DNA of 64,000 bases. Origin: Sphingomonas sp. KR3-1 (GTDB taxonomy: Bacteria > Pseudomonadota > Alphaproteobacteria > Sphingomonadales > Sphingomonadaceae). Of this stretch, positions 15,584 to 24,598 are shown piece by piece (position 1 is the stretch's first letter; every line of letters begins with the position of its first letter). Under the pieces are notes generated by a model, which ran no database searches, was not told the origin of the DNA, and saw only the letters and a list, made by a program, of their open reading frames with translations. Made by a program: the position numbers and the translations under genes. Where the stretch lies: positions 248,001 to 312,000 of the forward strand of contig NZ_JBDZDQ010000004.1 in assembly GCF_040049295.1 (NCBI RefSeq), given 5' to 3'.

Positions 15584-15677
15584 CCCCGGCGAAGGCCGGG
15601 GCCCAGCCTTGAAATTCACGCGCTTCGGCGCGTCTTCGCAGCGCACTGCTTAGTCTGGGCCCCGGCCTTCGCCGGGG
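15584..15677. repeat. perfect 23-bp inverted repeat between maoC-like gene and apt
   Basis: Arms CCCCGGCGAAGGCCGGGGCC plus CAG (15584-15606) and their exact reverse complement (15655-15677), with a 48-base loop containing a smaller GCGCTTCGGCGC hairpin. Each arm is itself a small hairpin (CCCCGGC GAAG GCCGGGG). It could also end transcription from both sides, but its form matches dispersed intergenic repeats seen elsewhere in this window. Confidence 0.85.
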
Positions 15678-15700
15678 AAAGAAAAGGCTCGAGCCCGGAC

Positions 15701-16237
15701 CTAGTGCCCCTCGAACGCCACCAGCGCGTGGACGTCGATGCCGTCGCTGCGCAGCGCGTCGGCGCCGCCGAGGTCGGGCAGGTCGATGACGAACGCCGCC
15801 TGGGTGACTTCGGCGCCGGCCTTGCGCAGCAGGCGGACCGCGGCGCGGGCGGTGCCGCCGGTGGCGATCAGGTCGTCGATCAGCAGCACGCGGGCGCCGG
15901 GCGCGCAGGCATCGGCATGGATGGCGATCCGGTCGGTGCCATATTCGAGCGCATAATCCTCGGCGATCGTCGCGCCGGGCAGCTTGCCGTCCTTGCGGAT
16001 CAGCAACATGCCCGCGCCGAGCTTGACCGCCAGCGCCGCGCCGAACAGGAAGCCGCGCGCCTCGATCCCGGCGACCAGGTCGATCTCGCCCTGCACCGCC
16101 TCGGCCATCCGGTCGATCGAGAGCTTCAGCCCCTCGGCATCGAGCAGCAGCGTGGTGATGTCGCGGAACAGGATGCCCGGCTTGGGGAAGTCGGGGATCG
16201 TCCGGATGCGTGCCCGGATATCGTCATTCGCTGCCAT
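15701..16237 (-). CDS. apt: adenine phosphoribosyltransferase
   Basis: Purine salvage enzyme converting adenine and PRPP to AMP in the cytoplasm. The 178-residue product begins DDIRARIRTIPDFPKPGILF, then FRDITTLL, GIEARGFLFGAALA and the PRPP loop VLLIDDLIATGGTARAA at about residues 120-136. The length is typical. The gene is downstream of petC on the same strand, separated by a weak hairpin, so it may be part of a longer transcript. Confidence 0.97.
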   Translation of the reverse strand: MAANDDIRARIRTIPDFPKPGILFRDITTLLLDAEGLKLSIDRMAEAVQGEIDLVAGIEARGFLFGAALAVKLGAGMLLIRKDGKLPGATIAEDYALEYGTDRIAIHADACAPGARVLLIDDLIATGGTARAAVRLLRKAGAEVTQAAFVIDLPDLGGADALRSDGIDVHALVAFEGH

Positions 16238-16262
16238 CGAAGCTGCTGCCTTTACATACAGG

Positions 16263-16294
16263 AATCCCGCCCTGGCCGGGGCCGGGGCGGGATT
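16263..16294 (-). terminator. weak hairpin between petC and apt
   Basis: AATCCCGCCC (16263-16272) pairs with GGGCGGGATT (16285-16294). On the minus strand it follows petC by 28 bases but has no T tract (CCTGTA follows). It could be a weak terminator or mRNA-stabilising structure. Confidence 0.45.
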
Positions 16295-16321
16295 CGATTG
16301 GGTTGCCCCGCCGAGGCGGGA

Positions 16322-17167
16322 TCAGTGCTTAACGCCGGCCCAGACCGAGCGATAGGCCCCGAAAGTGAGGATCGTGCCGAGGATCAGGAAGCCCAGCACC
16401 GCGAGGCCCGCGGCGTGGCGCGATTCCATCGTCGGCTCCGCGGTCCACACCAGGAAGGCCGCGACGTCCTTGGCCATCTGCTCCTTGGTGGCGCGAGTGC
16501 CGTCCGAATACTGGACCTGCCCGTCGGCAGTCAGCGGCGGCGGCATCGCGATGTTGAGGTTCGCGAAATAGGGATTGAAGTGCATGCCGTCCGGCGTCTT
16601 GGCGAACTCGGGGAACTTCGCCACCGCCGCGGCCGAGGGCTTCTCGTCATAGCCGGTGAGCAGCGAGTAGACATAGGCCGGGCCCTCGTGCCGCGCCTTG
16701 GTGATCAGGCTGAGGTCCGGGGGAGTGCCGGTGCCGGCATAATAGATCTTCGGGAAGCGATCCGCCGGCGTGTTGTCGCGGTCGCCCCAGGTGCCGCCCT
16801 TCTCGTCGAACACCGGGGTCTTGGCGTGGTTGGCGCCGAAGTCCTTGGCGATCTTCTTCACCTCGGCATCGGTGTAGCCGAGGTCCTTGAGGTTGCGGAA
16901 CGAGACCAGGTTGAGCGAGTGGCACTGCGAGCAGACGTCCTGATAGACCTTGAAGCCGCGCTGGAGCTGCTGCCGGTCGAACTTGCCGAGCGGCCCGTCC
17001 GAGGCGAGGCTGAGCTCCTTCGGATGCTTGTGGATCATGTGCTCGGCAGTCGCCGCGGGCGGCTCCTGGATCAGGCCGACGACGGTCCACAGCAAGGCCC
17101 AGAGGAAGATGCCGACGAAGACGGCGCCGACCAGGAACTTGATCGATTTGATGACCAGTGAATTCAT
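16322..17167 (-). CDS. petC: cytochrome c1 of the bc1 complex
   Basis: Heme-c subunit of the ubiquinol-cytochrome c reductase, periplasmic with one membrane anchor. The 281-residue protein has an N-terminal hydrophobic segment (FLVGAVFVGIFLWALLW), heme motif CSQCH at about residue 79, the bc1 signature RNLKDLGYTDAEVK and the ARHEGPAYVYSLLTGY region. The axial Met region (GMHFNPYFANLNIAMPPPL) and C-terminal anchor (LAVLGFLILGTILTFGAY) are intact. It is the third gene of petABC, 15 bases after petB. Confidence 0.96.
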   Translation of the reverse strand: MNSLVIKSIKFLVGAVFVGIFLWALLWTVVGLIQEPPAATAEHMIHKHPKELSLASDGPLGKFDRQQLQRGFKVYQDVCSQCHSLNLVSFRNLKDLGYTDAEVKKIAKDFGANHAKTPVFDEKGGTWGDRDNTPADRFPKIYYAGTGTPPDLSLITKARHEGPAYVYSLLTGYDEKPSAAAVAKFPEFAKTPDGMHFNPYFANLNIAMPPPLTADGQVQYSDGTRATKEQMAKDVAAFLVWTAEPTMESRHAAGLAVLGFLILGTILTFGAYRSVWAGVKH

Positions 17168-17182
17168 TGTCCCCAGTCCCCC

Positions 17183-18442
17183 TTACGCGCCGGTCTTGGC
17201 CAGCACGGCCTCGGTGATCGAGTTCGGCAGCGGCTTCGGCGTTTCATAGTGCGAGATCAGCGGCACGATGATCAGGAAGTGCGCGAAATAATAAGCCGCA
17301 CCGATCTGGCTGAGGATCACGTAAAGCGGCTCGGCCGGCGAGCCGCCGCAATAGCCCAGCACCAGCACGTCGACGACCAGCACCCAGAAGGCGATCTTGT
17401 ACGCCGGGCGATAGCTGCCCGAACGCACCGGCGACTTGTCGAGCCAGGGCAGGAAGAACAGGATCAGGATCGAGCCGAACATCGCCAGCACGCCCCACAG
17501 CTTCGCCGGCAGGATGAAGTTCGAGGTGCAGGCGCGCAGGATCGCGTAGAACGGCCAGAAATACCATTCGGGGACGATGTGCGCCGGCGTCGAGAGCGGG
17601 TTGGCCGGGATGTAGTTGTCCGGGTGGCCCAGATAGTCCGGCGCGAAGAAGATCAGCACCGAGAACAGGATCATGAACACGAACACGCCGAGGCCGTCCT
17701 TGGCCGTGTAATAGGGGTGGAACGGCACGGTATCCTGCTCGCCCTTCACTTCGACGCCCGTCGGGTTCGACGAGCCCGGGATGTGCAGCGCCCAGATGTG
17801 GAGGATCACCGCGCCCGCCACCACGAAGGGCAGCAGATAGTGCAGCGAGAAGAAGCGGTTGAGCGCGGCATCGTCCGGCGCATAACCGCCGAGCAGCCAG
17901 ATGCGGATCCAGTCGCCGACCACCGGGATCGCCGAGAAGAAGCCGGTGATCACCTGCGCGCCCCAGAAGCTCATCTGCCCCCAGGGGAGCACATAGCCCA
18001 TGAAGGCGGTGGCCATCAGCAGCAGGAAGATCACCACGCCGAGCAGCCACACCATCTCGCGCGGCGCCTTGTACGACCCGTAATAGAGGCCGCGGAACAT
18101 GTGGACATAGACCACGATGAAGAACATCGACGCGCCATTGGCGTGCGCGAAGCGCAGGAACCAGCCGGCGTTGACGTCGCGCATGATGCCGACATTGACC
18201 GAATCGAAGGCACCGGCGGCGGACGAGTGGAAATGCATCGCGAGCACGATGCCGGTGACCAGCTGGCAGACCAGCGCGACACCGGCGAGCACGCCGAAAT
18301 TCCACCAGTAATTGAGGTTGCGCGGCACCGGATAACCGGCGCCGACGGCGTTGTAGACGAAGCGCGGCAGCGGCAGACGCGAGTCCACCCACTGCATCAG
18401 CGGATTCTTCGGCTCATATTGCTTGGCCCAGGGAAAGCTCAT
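17183..18442 (-). CDS. petB: cytochrome b of the bc1 complex
   Basis: The 419-residue membrane core of complex III, oxidising ubiquinol at Qo and reducing quinone at Qi. Eight hydrophobic helices are visible. The heme ligand histidines lie in [29 protein letters not shown] and [19 protein letters not shown]. The Qo-site PEWY motif is in [16 protein letters not shown]. The start [20 protein letters not shown] is the usual alphaproteobacterial one. It follows petA by 12 bases. Confidence 0.98.
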   Translation of the reverse strand: MSFPWAKQYEPKNPLMQWVDSRLPLPRFVYNAVGAGYPVPRNLNYWWNFGVLAGVALVCQLVTGIVLAMHFHSSAAGAFDSVNVGIMRDVNAGWFLRFAHANGASMFFIVVYVHMFRGLYYGSYKAPREMVWLLGVVIFLLLMATAFMGYVLPWGQMSFWGAQVITGFFSAIPVVGDWIRIWLLGGYAPDDAALNRFFSLHYLLPFVVAGAVILHIWALHIPGSSNPTGVEVKGEQDTVPFHPYYTAKDGLGVFVFMILFSVLIFFAPDYLGHPDNYIPANPLSTPAHIVPEWYFWPFYAILRACTSNFILPAKLWGVLAMFGSILILFFLPWLDKSPVRSGSYRPAYKIAFWVLVVDVLVLGYCGGSPAEPLYVILSQIGAAYYFAHFLIIVPLISHYETPKPLPNSITEAVLAKTGA

Positions 18443-18454
18443 CGCGCTATATCC

Positions 18455-19006
18455 TCACCCAACCACGACGACAGAGTCGGACGTGAAGTTATATTTTGGA
18501 ACCTCGAGGTTCTTCGGCGCAGGGCCCTGGCGAATGCGGCCGGCGGTATCATAGGCCGAGCCGTGGCACGGGCAGAAATAGCCGCCGAACGGCCCGCGAT
18601 TCTCGCCCTCGCCCGCGCCCAGCGGCACGCAGCCGAGATGGGTGCAGACGCCCAGCGTGATCAGCCAGTTGGTGTGGCCCTTGGCGGTACGCTGCTCGAG
18701 CGTCTGCGGATCGCGCAGGCTCGAGACCGGCACCGCGTCGGCCTCGGCGATCTCCTTCGGCGTGAGATTGCGCACGAACAGCGGCTGCTTGCGGAAGCTC
18801 GTCTTGATCGCCATGCCCGGCTCGATCTTCGACACGTCCACCTCGGTGGTGGACTGCGCGAGCACGTCCGCCGAAGGGTTCATCGAATTCACCAGCGGCA
18901 GCACTACGACGCCGGCACCAACCGCCGTCACTGAAACGGCGGCAAATTGCAGCCAATCGCGACGCCGGGGATTTTCGAGACCGGCGAGATCGCCTTCACT
19001 TGCCAT
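18455..19006 (-). CDS. petA: Rieske iron-sulfur subunit of the bc1 complex
   Basis: A 183-residue Rieske protein carrying the [2Fe-2S] cluster that takes the first electron from ubiquinol. A twin-arginine-like RRRDW precedes the membrane helix (FAAVSVTAVGAGVVVLPLV). The two cluster motifs are CTHLGC and CPCHGSAYD, and GPAPKNLEVP is the conserved loop after them. ATG 19006 has AAGGGG eight bases upstream; a longer frame from 19066 adds 20 residues without support. First gene of petABC; the 200-base gap to trmL (19007-19206) holds the divergent promoters. Confidence 0.97.
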   Translation of the reverse strand: MASEGDLAGLENPRRRDWLQFAAVSVTAVGAGVVVLPLVNSMNPSADVLAQSTTEVDVSKIEPGMAIKTSFRKQPLFVRNLTPKEIAEADAVPVSSLRDPQTLEQRTAKGHTNWLITLGVCTHLGCVPLGAGEGENRGPFGGYFCPCHGSAYDTAGRIRQGPAPKNLEVPKYNFTSDSVVVVG

Positions 19007-19206
19007 GTTGACCCCTTGCACTTCGAACTTGCCGCGGGAACACGCGGGTAAGACGGACGCAGACACGGGCGCTAAGGCCCCCCTCGTCGCCCTTCGGTGT
19101 TCCCCCGAATAGGCTAGCGGGCCTGATAGACGTCGCCGAAGCGCTTCGGCAACAGGGATTTTGAGCGGCTTGTTACGCGGGGGAATAGAACGCTAGGAGC
19201 AAGGCC

Positions 19207-19656
19207 ATGCGACTAGCCCTTTTCGAGCCCGATATTGCCGGCAATGTCGGCGCCGTGCTGCGCCTCGGCGCCTGCCTCGGCGCGGCGGTGGACCTGATCG
19301 AACCGATGGGATTCGCCTGGAACGACGCCGCCCGCCGGCGCGCGGCGATGGACTATGGCGAGATCGCCGAAGTGGCGCGCCACGCCGATTTCGACGCGTT
19401 CGCCGAAAAGCTCAGCGGCCGGCTGGTGCTGTTCAGCACCAAGGGATCGATCCGGCTCGACCAGGCCAGCTTCCAGCCCGGCGACACGCTGATCTTCGGA
19501 TCGGAGAGCCGCGGCGCGCCCGACCTGGTGCATGATCGCGCGGATTTGATCGTGCGCATACCGCTGCGCGCCGGCTTGCGCTCCTTGAACCTGGCGGTAT
19601 CGGCGGGCATCGGGCTCGCCGAGGCGCTCCGCCAGACCAAAGGATTTCCGGAATGA
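19207..19656 (+). CDS. trmL: tRNA (cytidine(34)-2'-O)-methyltransferase
   Basis: A 149-residue SPOUT-fold enzyme methylating the wobble ribose of tRNA-Leu isoacceptors, using SAM bound in a C-terminal knot. The N-terminus MRLALFEPDIAGNVGAVLRL and WNDAARRRAAMDYGE are characteristic, as are FGSESRGAPD and IPLRAGLRSLNLAVSAGI in the knot. TrmL normally reads SLNLSN; here it is SLNLAV, a minor change. It overlaps hemF by four bases (ATGA), so the two are coupled. Confidence 0.93.
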   Translation: MRLALFEPDIAGNVGAVLRLGACLGAAVDLIEPMGFAWNDAARRRAAMDYGEIAEVARHADFDAFAEKLSGRLVLFSTKGSIRLDQASFQPGDTLIFGSESRGAPDLVHDRADLIVRIPLRAGLRSLNLAVSAGIGLAEALRQTKGFPE

Positions 19657-20507
19657 TCGAGCTCGACGAACAGCAGCAACAGGCAAGGACCTGGTTCGAG
19701 AGCCTGCGCGACGCGATCTGCGCCGAATTCGAAGCGATCGAGGCCGAGGCCGGCTCGGACGCGAAGTTCGCCTACACGCCTTGGGACCGCACCGATCCGA
19801 GCGGCGCGCCGGGCGGCGGCGGCGTGCGCGGGGTGATCAAGGGCAAAGTGTTCGAGAAGGCGGGGGTCAACGTCTCGACCGTCGGCGGCACCTTCGAGGG
19901 CGATTTCGCCAAGACGATCCATGGCGCCGGCGACAACCCCAATTTCTTCGCCACCGGCATCAGCCTGGTCGCGCACATGGCCAATCCGCATGTGCCCGCG
20001 GTGCACATGAACACGCGCTTCCTGGTGACCACCAAGCGCTGGTTCGGCGGCGGCGCCGACCTCAATCCGCCGATCCCCTATGCCGAGGACACCGCCGACT
20101 TCCACGCGGCGATGCAGGCCGCGTGCGACGCGCATGATCCGCAGCATTATCCGCGCTTCAAGGCCTGGGCCGACGAGTATTTCTACATCCCGCACCGCAA
20201 GACGCACCGCGGCGTCGGCGGGATCTTTTACGATCACCTCGAGGGCGCGGGAGACGCCGGCTGGGAGGCGAACTTCGCCTTCACCCAGGATGTCGGCCGC
20301 GCCTTCCTCGACATCTTCCCCAAGATCGTCCGGCGGCGGATGGGGATGGCGTTCACCGAGGCCGAGCGCCAGCAGCAGCTCGAATGGCGCGGCCGCTATG
20401 CCGAGTTCAACCTGATCTATGACCGGGGGACGTTGTTCGGGCTGAAGACCGGCGGCAATATCGACGCGATCCTGATGAGCCTGCCGCCGGTGACCGCTTG
20501 GAGCTGA
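19653..20507 (+). CDS. hemF: oxygen-dependent coproporphyrinogen III oxidase
   Basis: Converts coproporphyrinogen III to protoporphyrinogen IX using O2, in heme synthesis. The 284-residue protein contains the signature YPRFKAWADEYFYIPHR followed by HRGVGGIFYDHLE, plus GGGGVRGVIKGKVFEKAGVN near the N-terminus and WFGGGADLNPPIP. AAAGGA lies upstream of the ATG within trmL. The neighbouring bc1 genes make heme supply a sensible context, though they are on the other strand. Confidence 0.97.
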   Translation: MIELDEQQQQARTWFESLRDAICAEFEAIEAEAGSDAKFAYTPWDRTDPSGAPGGGGVRGVIKGKVFEKAGVNVSTVGGTFEGDFAKTIHGAGDNPNFFATGISLVAHMANPHVPAVHMNTRFLVTTKRWFGGGADLNPPIPYAEDTADFHAAMQAACDAHDPQHYPRFKAWADEYFYIPHRKTHRGVGGIFYDHLEGAGDAGWEANFAFTQDVGRAFLDIFPKIVRRRMGMAFTEAERQQQLEWRGRYAEFNLIYDRGTLFGLKTGGNIDAILMSLPPVTAWS

Positions 20508-20508
20508 G

Positions 20509-21105
20509 ATGGGCCTGATCCCGGTCGCCAACGACCAGATCGCCACGGTCGTGACCGCGCTGGAGATGCTGGCGCGGCCGCGGCCCAGGCCCCTGCCCGA
20601 TTCGGCGCTGCGGCTGATACGCTGGCCCGCGCCCGATCCGGCCAAGTACCGCGCGCTGTTCCGCCGCGTCGGCGAGCCCTGGCTGTGGTTCTCGCGGCTG
20701 GTGATGGACGAGGAACGACTGCGCGCGATCGTCCAGGACCCCAAGGTCGACGTCTATGCGGTGGTCGATCGCGGCGGCATCGAAGTCGGCATGCTCGAGC
20801 TCGATTTCCGGACCGAGGGCGCGTGCGAGCTGGGATTCGTCGGGCTGATCCCCGAACTCGCCGGCAAGGGACATGGCAGCTGGCTGATGGCGCATGCGCT
20901 GATGCTCGCCTGGCAGCCGGAGGTCCGCCGCGTCTGGGTGCATACCTGCACGCTCGACCATCCCCGTGCACTGGGCTTCTACCGCAAGCACGGCTTCGTG
21001 CCCTACAAGCGCACCGTCGAGACCTTCGCCGATCCGCGGTTGGCGGGCGTGCTGGCGCCCGATGCGGCGCCTCAGATCCCCTATTTGGGGGCGCTCAGCC
21101 GATAG
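20509..21105 (+). CDS. GNAT-family N-acetyltransferase
   Basis: A 198-residue GNAT protein starting one base after hemF, with GGAG six bases before the ATG. The acetyl-CoA loop region is visible as GFVGLIPELAGKGHGSWLMA (about 121-140), and the C-terminal strand-helix as HPRALGFYRKHGFVPYKR. The acceptor is unknown. As third gene of trmL-hemF-GNAT it may act on a small molecule or protein without heme relation. Its 3' end overlaps the convergent membrane gene by 25 bases. Confidence 0.88.
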   Translation: MGLIPVANDQIATVVTALEMLARPRPRPLPDSALRLIRWPAPDPAKYRALFRRVGEPWLWFSRLVMDEERLRAIVQDPKVDVYAVVDRGGIEVGMLELDFRTEGACELGFVGLIPELAGKGHGSWLMAHALMLAWQPEVRRVWVHTCTLDHPRALGFYRKHGFVPYKRTVETFADPRLAGVLAPDAAPQIPYLGALSR

Positions 21106-21806
21106 GCGGCGACGCGGATCACCGCGAGCGCCAGCCAGGTGCCGCCGCCGATCAGCGCGGTGACGAGATAGGACAGGATCGAGACGACTTGCCCCGCGCC
21201 GCTCACCGCCTCGAGCGTGCCGAGGATGCCGCCGGTAAGGATCACCAGCATCAGCGCAACGAAGACCAGCATCGACGGCAGGCCGAGCAGCACGAAGCCG
21301 CGCAGCCCGGTGCTGCGGTCCCAGCCCGCGCGGAAGGCGCCGAGGATGCCCTGCCCGGGCTGCGCGGCATAGGCCGGACCAGCGAGCCAGGTGCGTGCGA
21401 GCACGAACAGCGCGGGCAGGATCAGCCAGGAGCCGATCGAGAAGGCCAGGTTCGCCAGCAGGCTGAGCGCGAAGAAGCCTGGGAAGCGGCGAATCGCGAG
21501 CAGCAGCACTTCGCCCAGCGTGCGCCCGCCGCCCTGGAGGAACAGGTTGAACACCGCGAAGCTGCCGAAATCGATCGCGACGCTGATCAGGAGGAGCGGC
21601 AGCAGGTTGGCGTCGTAGAAGGCGGTCAGCACCTCGGCGAGCTTCTTGCTGTCCTCGATGCCGGCGAGATCCAGCCGCGCGAGCAGCAGCGCGGCGCCAA
21701 GCACCGGCACGACGAAGAACAGGCCCCCCAGCGCGACGAGCAGCTCGCGCTCGGCGCGCCAAAGGGAAACGGCATCGGCAAGGATGCCGCGACTGGTGAA
21801 ACTCAT
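21081..21806 (-). CDS. multi-spanning membrane protein of unknown function
   Basis: A 241-residue protein with about six hydrophobic segments, among them LLVALGGLFFVVPVLGAALL, FFALSLLANLAFSIGSWLIL and FVALMLVILTGGILGTL. It begins within the stop of the preceding minus-strand gene (ATGA), so both are made together. The pair resembles the membrane parts of proteins annotated as glycerophosphodiester phosphodiesterase membrane-domain proteins, without the catalytic domain. I cannot assign a function. A longer frame from 22166 runs antisense to the partner and is not used. Confidence 0.7.
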   Translation of the reverse strand: MSFTSRGILADAVSLWRAERELLVALGGLFFVVPVLGAALLLARLDLAGIEDSKKLAEVLTAFYDANLLPLLLISVAIDFGSFAVFNLFLQGGGRTLGEVLLLAIRRFPGFFALSLLANLAFSIGSWLILPALFVLARTWLAGPAYAAQPGQGILGAFRAGWDRSTGLRGFVLLGLPSMLVFVALMLVILTGGILGTLEAVSGAGQVVSILSYLVTALIGGGTWLALAVIRVAAYRLSAPK

Positions 21807-22636
21807 ACGTGCAATACGCCTTCGCGCAGCCCGGCCTCGGCCGCAAGGGCCAGATAGAGTTTCGCGGTGAAGGCCGGGACCAGCACGGTGAACCCGGTCT
21901 GCACCGCGGCGACGACGATCGAGGTCAGCACGCCCGCGAGCGAGATGCCGTCGGTGCCGCCGCCCGCGACCAGCGCGAAGATGCTGCCGAACACCATGTT
22001 GGCGGCGAGCGCCGACACCCAGGAGACCAGCACAAAGAGCAGGATCACGCCGATGATCCGCCAGGTCATGCCGCGGGTAAGCGTCCACGACTGGCGCAGC
22101 GCCGAGAACATCCGCCGCTCGCGCACGATCACCGGATTGACGACAAACAGCCGGGCGGCGAACCACAGCAGCAGCGCGATCAGCACCAGCGCGTAAAGCG
22201 CGATGCCGGTGCCCATCGTCGGCGAAATCTCGGTGACCTCGCCGCGTGCGATCGCGGTCATGTCATAGCCGGCGAGCTGCAGCGCGAGCGGGATCGGCAG
22301 TGCCAGCACGAAGATGGCCGCGAACAGCAGCAGCGAGACGGCCAGCGCCGGCAGCAGCCGCGCCCGACCGATCGCGCCGGCGGTCCGGCCGTCGGCGATC
22401 TCGAGCGCCATCGCCGCGATGGTGAGCGAGCCCCAGAGCGAGAGGATGCCGAAGGCGAGCTGGACGAGGCGCAGCAGCAGCGTCAGCTGGAAGCTGCCGC
22501 CGGCCAGCGCGGACTGAAAGCTGCTCTGGATCGAGGCGGGCACGAAAAAGGCGAGCAGCGCCACGGGCAGCACTGCGTGCAGATTGTCGCTCAGAAACTC
22601 CGCCGTCCGATCCCAGACGGTGCCGATCTTCGCCAT
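21803..22636 (-). CDS. multi-spanning membrane protein, GDPD membrane-domain-like
   Basis: A 277-residue integral membrane protein with about six helices (AVLPVALLAFFVPA, LLRLVQLAFGILSLWGSLTI, PALAVSLLLFAAIFVLALPI, TGIALYALVLIALLLWFAAR, IIGVILLFVLVSWVSALAA, VLTSIVVAAVQTGFTVLVPA). The motif RLFVVNPVIVRERRMFSALR followed by SWTLTRGMTWRIIGVI is typical of the YciC/GDPD_2-like membrane superfamily, in which 'P.iv.E....~a~~rS~~Lt~g' recurs. Function unknown. It is the first gene of a two-gene operon divergent from lipB. Confidence 0.75.
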   Translation of the reverse strand: MAKIGTVWDRTAEFLSDNLHAVLPVALLAFFVPASIQSSFQSALAGGSFQLTLLLRLVQLAFGILSLWGSLTIAAMALEIADGRTAGAIGRARLLPALAVSLLLFAAIFVLALPIPLALQLAGYDMTAIARGEVTEISPTMGTGIALYALVLIALLLWFAARLFVVNPVIVRERRMFSALRQSWTLTRGMTWRIIGVILLFVLVSWVSALAANMVFGSIFALVAGGGTDGISLAGVLTSIVVAAVQTGFTVLVPAFTAKLYLALAAEAGLREGVLHV

Positions 22637-22728
22637 CCGACCCTTTTCCTCCCTCGGCGCGGTGTTAGCGGGCGCACCCTAGGTTGCCAATGCTTGCGCA
22701 ATCGCTTCCGCATGCGCAATTCGCACGC

Positions 22729-23370
22729 ATGACCAAGGATATCGAATGGCGGGTCGCGCCCGAGCCGATCGAATATGGCGCCGCACTCGCCGAGATGGAG
22801 GCGCATGTCGCAGCACTTACCGCAGGCACCGCGCCCGAGCGGATCTGGCTGCTCGAGCACCCGCCCGTCTACACCGCCGGCACCAGCGCGACCGATGCGC
22901 GCGAGCTGGTCGATGCGCGCTTCCCGGTGTTCCGCACCGGGCGCGGCGGGCGCTACACCTATCACGGGCCCGGCCAGCGCATCGGCTACCTGATGCTCGA
23001 CCTGCGCAATCGCAGGCGCGACGTGCGCGGCTATGTCCATGCCGTGGAGGGCTGGGTGATCGCGGCGCTGGGCGAATTGGGCATCGAGGCATTCCGCGCC
23101 GAGGGTCGGATCGGCATATGGACGCTCGACGCGCAGGGCCAGGAAGCCAAGATCGGCGCGATCGGCGTGCGCATCCGGCAATGGGTGACGATGCACGGCT
23201 TTGCGGTCAATCTCTCGCCAAACCTCAACGATTTCAATGGGATCGTACCCTGTGGCATCGCCGAGTTCCCGGTGACCAGCGCCGCCGCATTGGGGGTTGC
23301 GGCAACACCGCAGCAATTCGATTTAGCTCTGCGCGCCACATTCTTGCCATTTTTGGAGGCTCTCTCCTGA
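22729..23370 (+). CDS. lipB: lipoyl(octanoyl)transferase
   Basis: Transfers octanoate from octanoyl-ACP to lipoyl domains, the first step of lipoate synthesis. The 213-residue protein has the family motifs [20 protein letters not shown], the catalytic Lys in KIGAIGVRI and the catalytic Cys in [10 protein letters not shown] 22729 gives the family start [20 protein letters not shown]; an ATG at 22690 would add 13 residues and is possible. It stands alone downstream of a divergent membrane operon. Confidence 0.95.
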   Translation: MTKDIEWRVAPEPIEYGAALAEMEAHVAALTAGTAPERIWLLEHPPVYTAGTSATDARELVDARFPVFRTGRGGRYTYHGPGQRIGYLMLDLRNRRRDVRGYVHAVEGWVIAALGELGIEAFRAEGRIGIWTLDAQGQEAKIGAIGVRIRQWVTMHGFAVNLSPNLNDFNGIVPCGIAEFPVTSAAALGVAATPQQFDLALRATFLPFLEALS

Positions 23371-23485
23371 GCCGAGGTCAAATTCGAGTCTTGAGGGGTT
23401 TGCCCGAACCGTCTAATGTCCACTCCGGTTTGGGTATTAAGCGGCGTAACCGTAATCCAGATCCATTATCTAGGGAGCTTTCTAC

Positions 23486-23728
23486 ATGCGTGCAGTCATT
23501 TCGAAGATCGTTGCAGGTTCGATGATCGCCGGCGCGGCCCTCCTGGCCTCGGCGTGCACCAGCAATGAGTCGACCAACGTGACCAACACCACCACCGAGG
23601 TCGTTCCGACCGAGAACGTGACCACCGACACGATGGTCACCAACATCGACGCCGCCGCCACCGAGAACGGCGCCGTGGTCGAGAACACCACCACCACCAC
23701 GACGACCAACACCACCAACGCGATGTAA
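23486..23728 (+). CDS. small Thr/Asn-rich lipoprotein
   Basis: An 80-residue exported lipoprotein: signal peptide with lipobox LASAC, then a low-complexity mature part dominated by Thr, Asn and Val (STNVTNTTTEVVPTE, then NTTTTTTTNTTNAM). About 60 mature residues have no apparent fold, so it may be a surface spacer or wall-associated coating. Proteins of this type are common in sphingomonads, function unknown. A strong terminator follows, so it is a single-gene unit, possibly highly expressed. Confidence 0.8.
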   Translation: MRAVISKIVAGSMIAGAALLASACTSNESTNVTNTTTEVVPTENVTTDTMVTNIDAAATENGAVVENTTTTTTTNTTNAM

Positions 23729-23755
23729 TTCGCGCCCTGTTGGGTGTTACGAAAG

Positions 23756-23783
23756 GGCCGTCCGGGCGACCGGGCGGCCTTTT
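23756..23783 (+). terminator. intrinsic terminator after the small lipoprotein gene
   Basis: GGCCGTCCGG (23756-23765), loop GCGA, CCGGGCGGCC (23770-23779), then TTTT. Ten base pairs with one G-T pair. Confidence 0.88.
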
Positions 23784-23908
23784 CACATGCGCTTTTGCGA
23801 TGAAATGCCGGCATGGCACGCCCCGTATGGTAAAAAAGGGCTTCTGCCGGGAATCGAAACACCGTAACCCCTCCCCACGGGGTTCAACTGGTAGTTTTCG
23901 AGGGCAAC

Positions 23909-24589
23909 ATGCTCGCATCGCGTATCGCACTTGTCGTGGCCGGGGGGATCGGCCTGTTCGCGTCCGTGCCCGCTTCGGCACAGTTCTTCCTCAAGCCGGC
24001 CAATCTCGACAGCGGCCGCGTCACCGGCGAGGAGCCGGGGATGACCGGACCCGCGCTGCCCGGCGCCACTGCCGGCGAGCTGCGCGCCGCGCTCGCCTGG
24101 AACCTGCGCGCCGCGCTCAACGTCGCCGCGCTCCAGTGCCAGTTCGAGCCGACGCTGCTTTCGGTCGACAATTACAATTCGCTGATCAAGGATCACGCGA
24201 TCGAGCTGCGGGACTCATACGCTACGCTCGAGAAATATTTTGAACGAGCGTACAAGAACAAGAAGCAGGGCCAGCTAGAGCTCGACAAGTATGGCACCCG
24301 CATCTATTCGGGATTTTCCACGGTCCAAGGGCAGCTTTCTTTCTGCCAGACGGCTGCCGCAATCGGCCATGACGCCGTCTTCGTGAAGCCCGGCAAGTTC
24401 ACCGATCTTGCGCTCGACCGCATCAAGGAACTGCGTGCGAGCCTGGGCCCCTGGGGCGAGCAATATCGCCCGTCGCGCTACATGATCACCGGCATGGGCG
24501 TGACCCGCATGCCGCCTTTCGGCGACAACAAGTGCTGGAAGAAGGGCATGTACCAGGCGAAGAAGTGCGGGCCGCTGGCGCTGGATTGA
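23909..24589 (+). CDS. conserved exported protein of unknown function
   Basis: A 226-residue protein with signal peptide (residues 1-24, ending PASAQ). The mature part has several Cys (AALQCQFEP, LSFCQTAAA, NKCWKKGMYQAKKCGP), which may form disulfides in the periplasm, and an amphipathic helical middle (KYFERAYKNKKQGQLELDKY). I do not recognise a domain. The gene has its own terminator. The span 23784-23908 contains no gene. Confidence 0.75.
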   Translation: MLASRIALVVAGGIGLFASVPASAQFFLKPANLDSGRVTGEEPGMTGPALPGATAGELRAALAWNLRAALNVAALQCQFEPTLLSVDNYNSLIKDHAIELRDSYATLEKYFERAYKNKKQGQLELDKYGTRIYSGFSTVQGQLSFCQTAAAIGHDAVFVKPGKFTDLALDRIKELRASLGPWGEQYRPSRYMITGMGVTRMPPFGDNKCWKKGMYQAKKCGPLALD

Positions 24590-24598
24590 GCTGTTATT

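Noticed and set aside
17249..18934. A 561-residue open frame antisense to petB and petA.
   Set aside because: It has no recognisable domain and its composition (His, Arg, Glu-rich) is that of a mirror image of a high-GC gene. Cytochrome b and Rieske on the other strand are certain.
23845..23900. A tRNA-like T-loop (GGAATCGAAAC) upstream of the exported-protein gene.
   Set aside because: No acceptor stem, D-loop or anticodon arm can be drawn around it.
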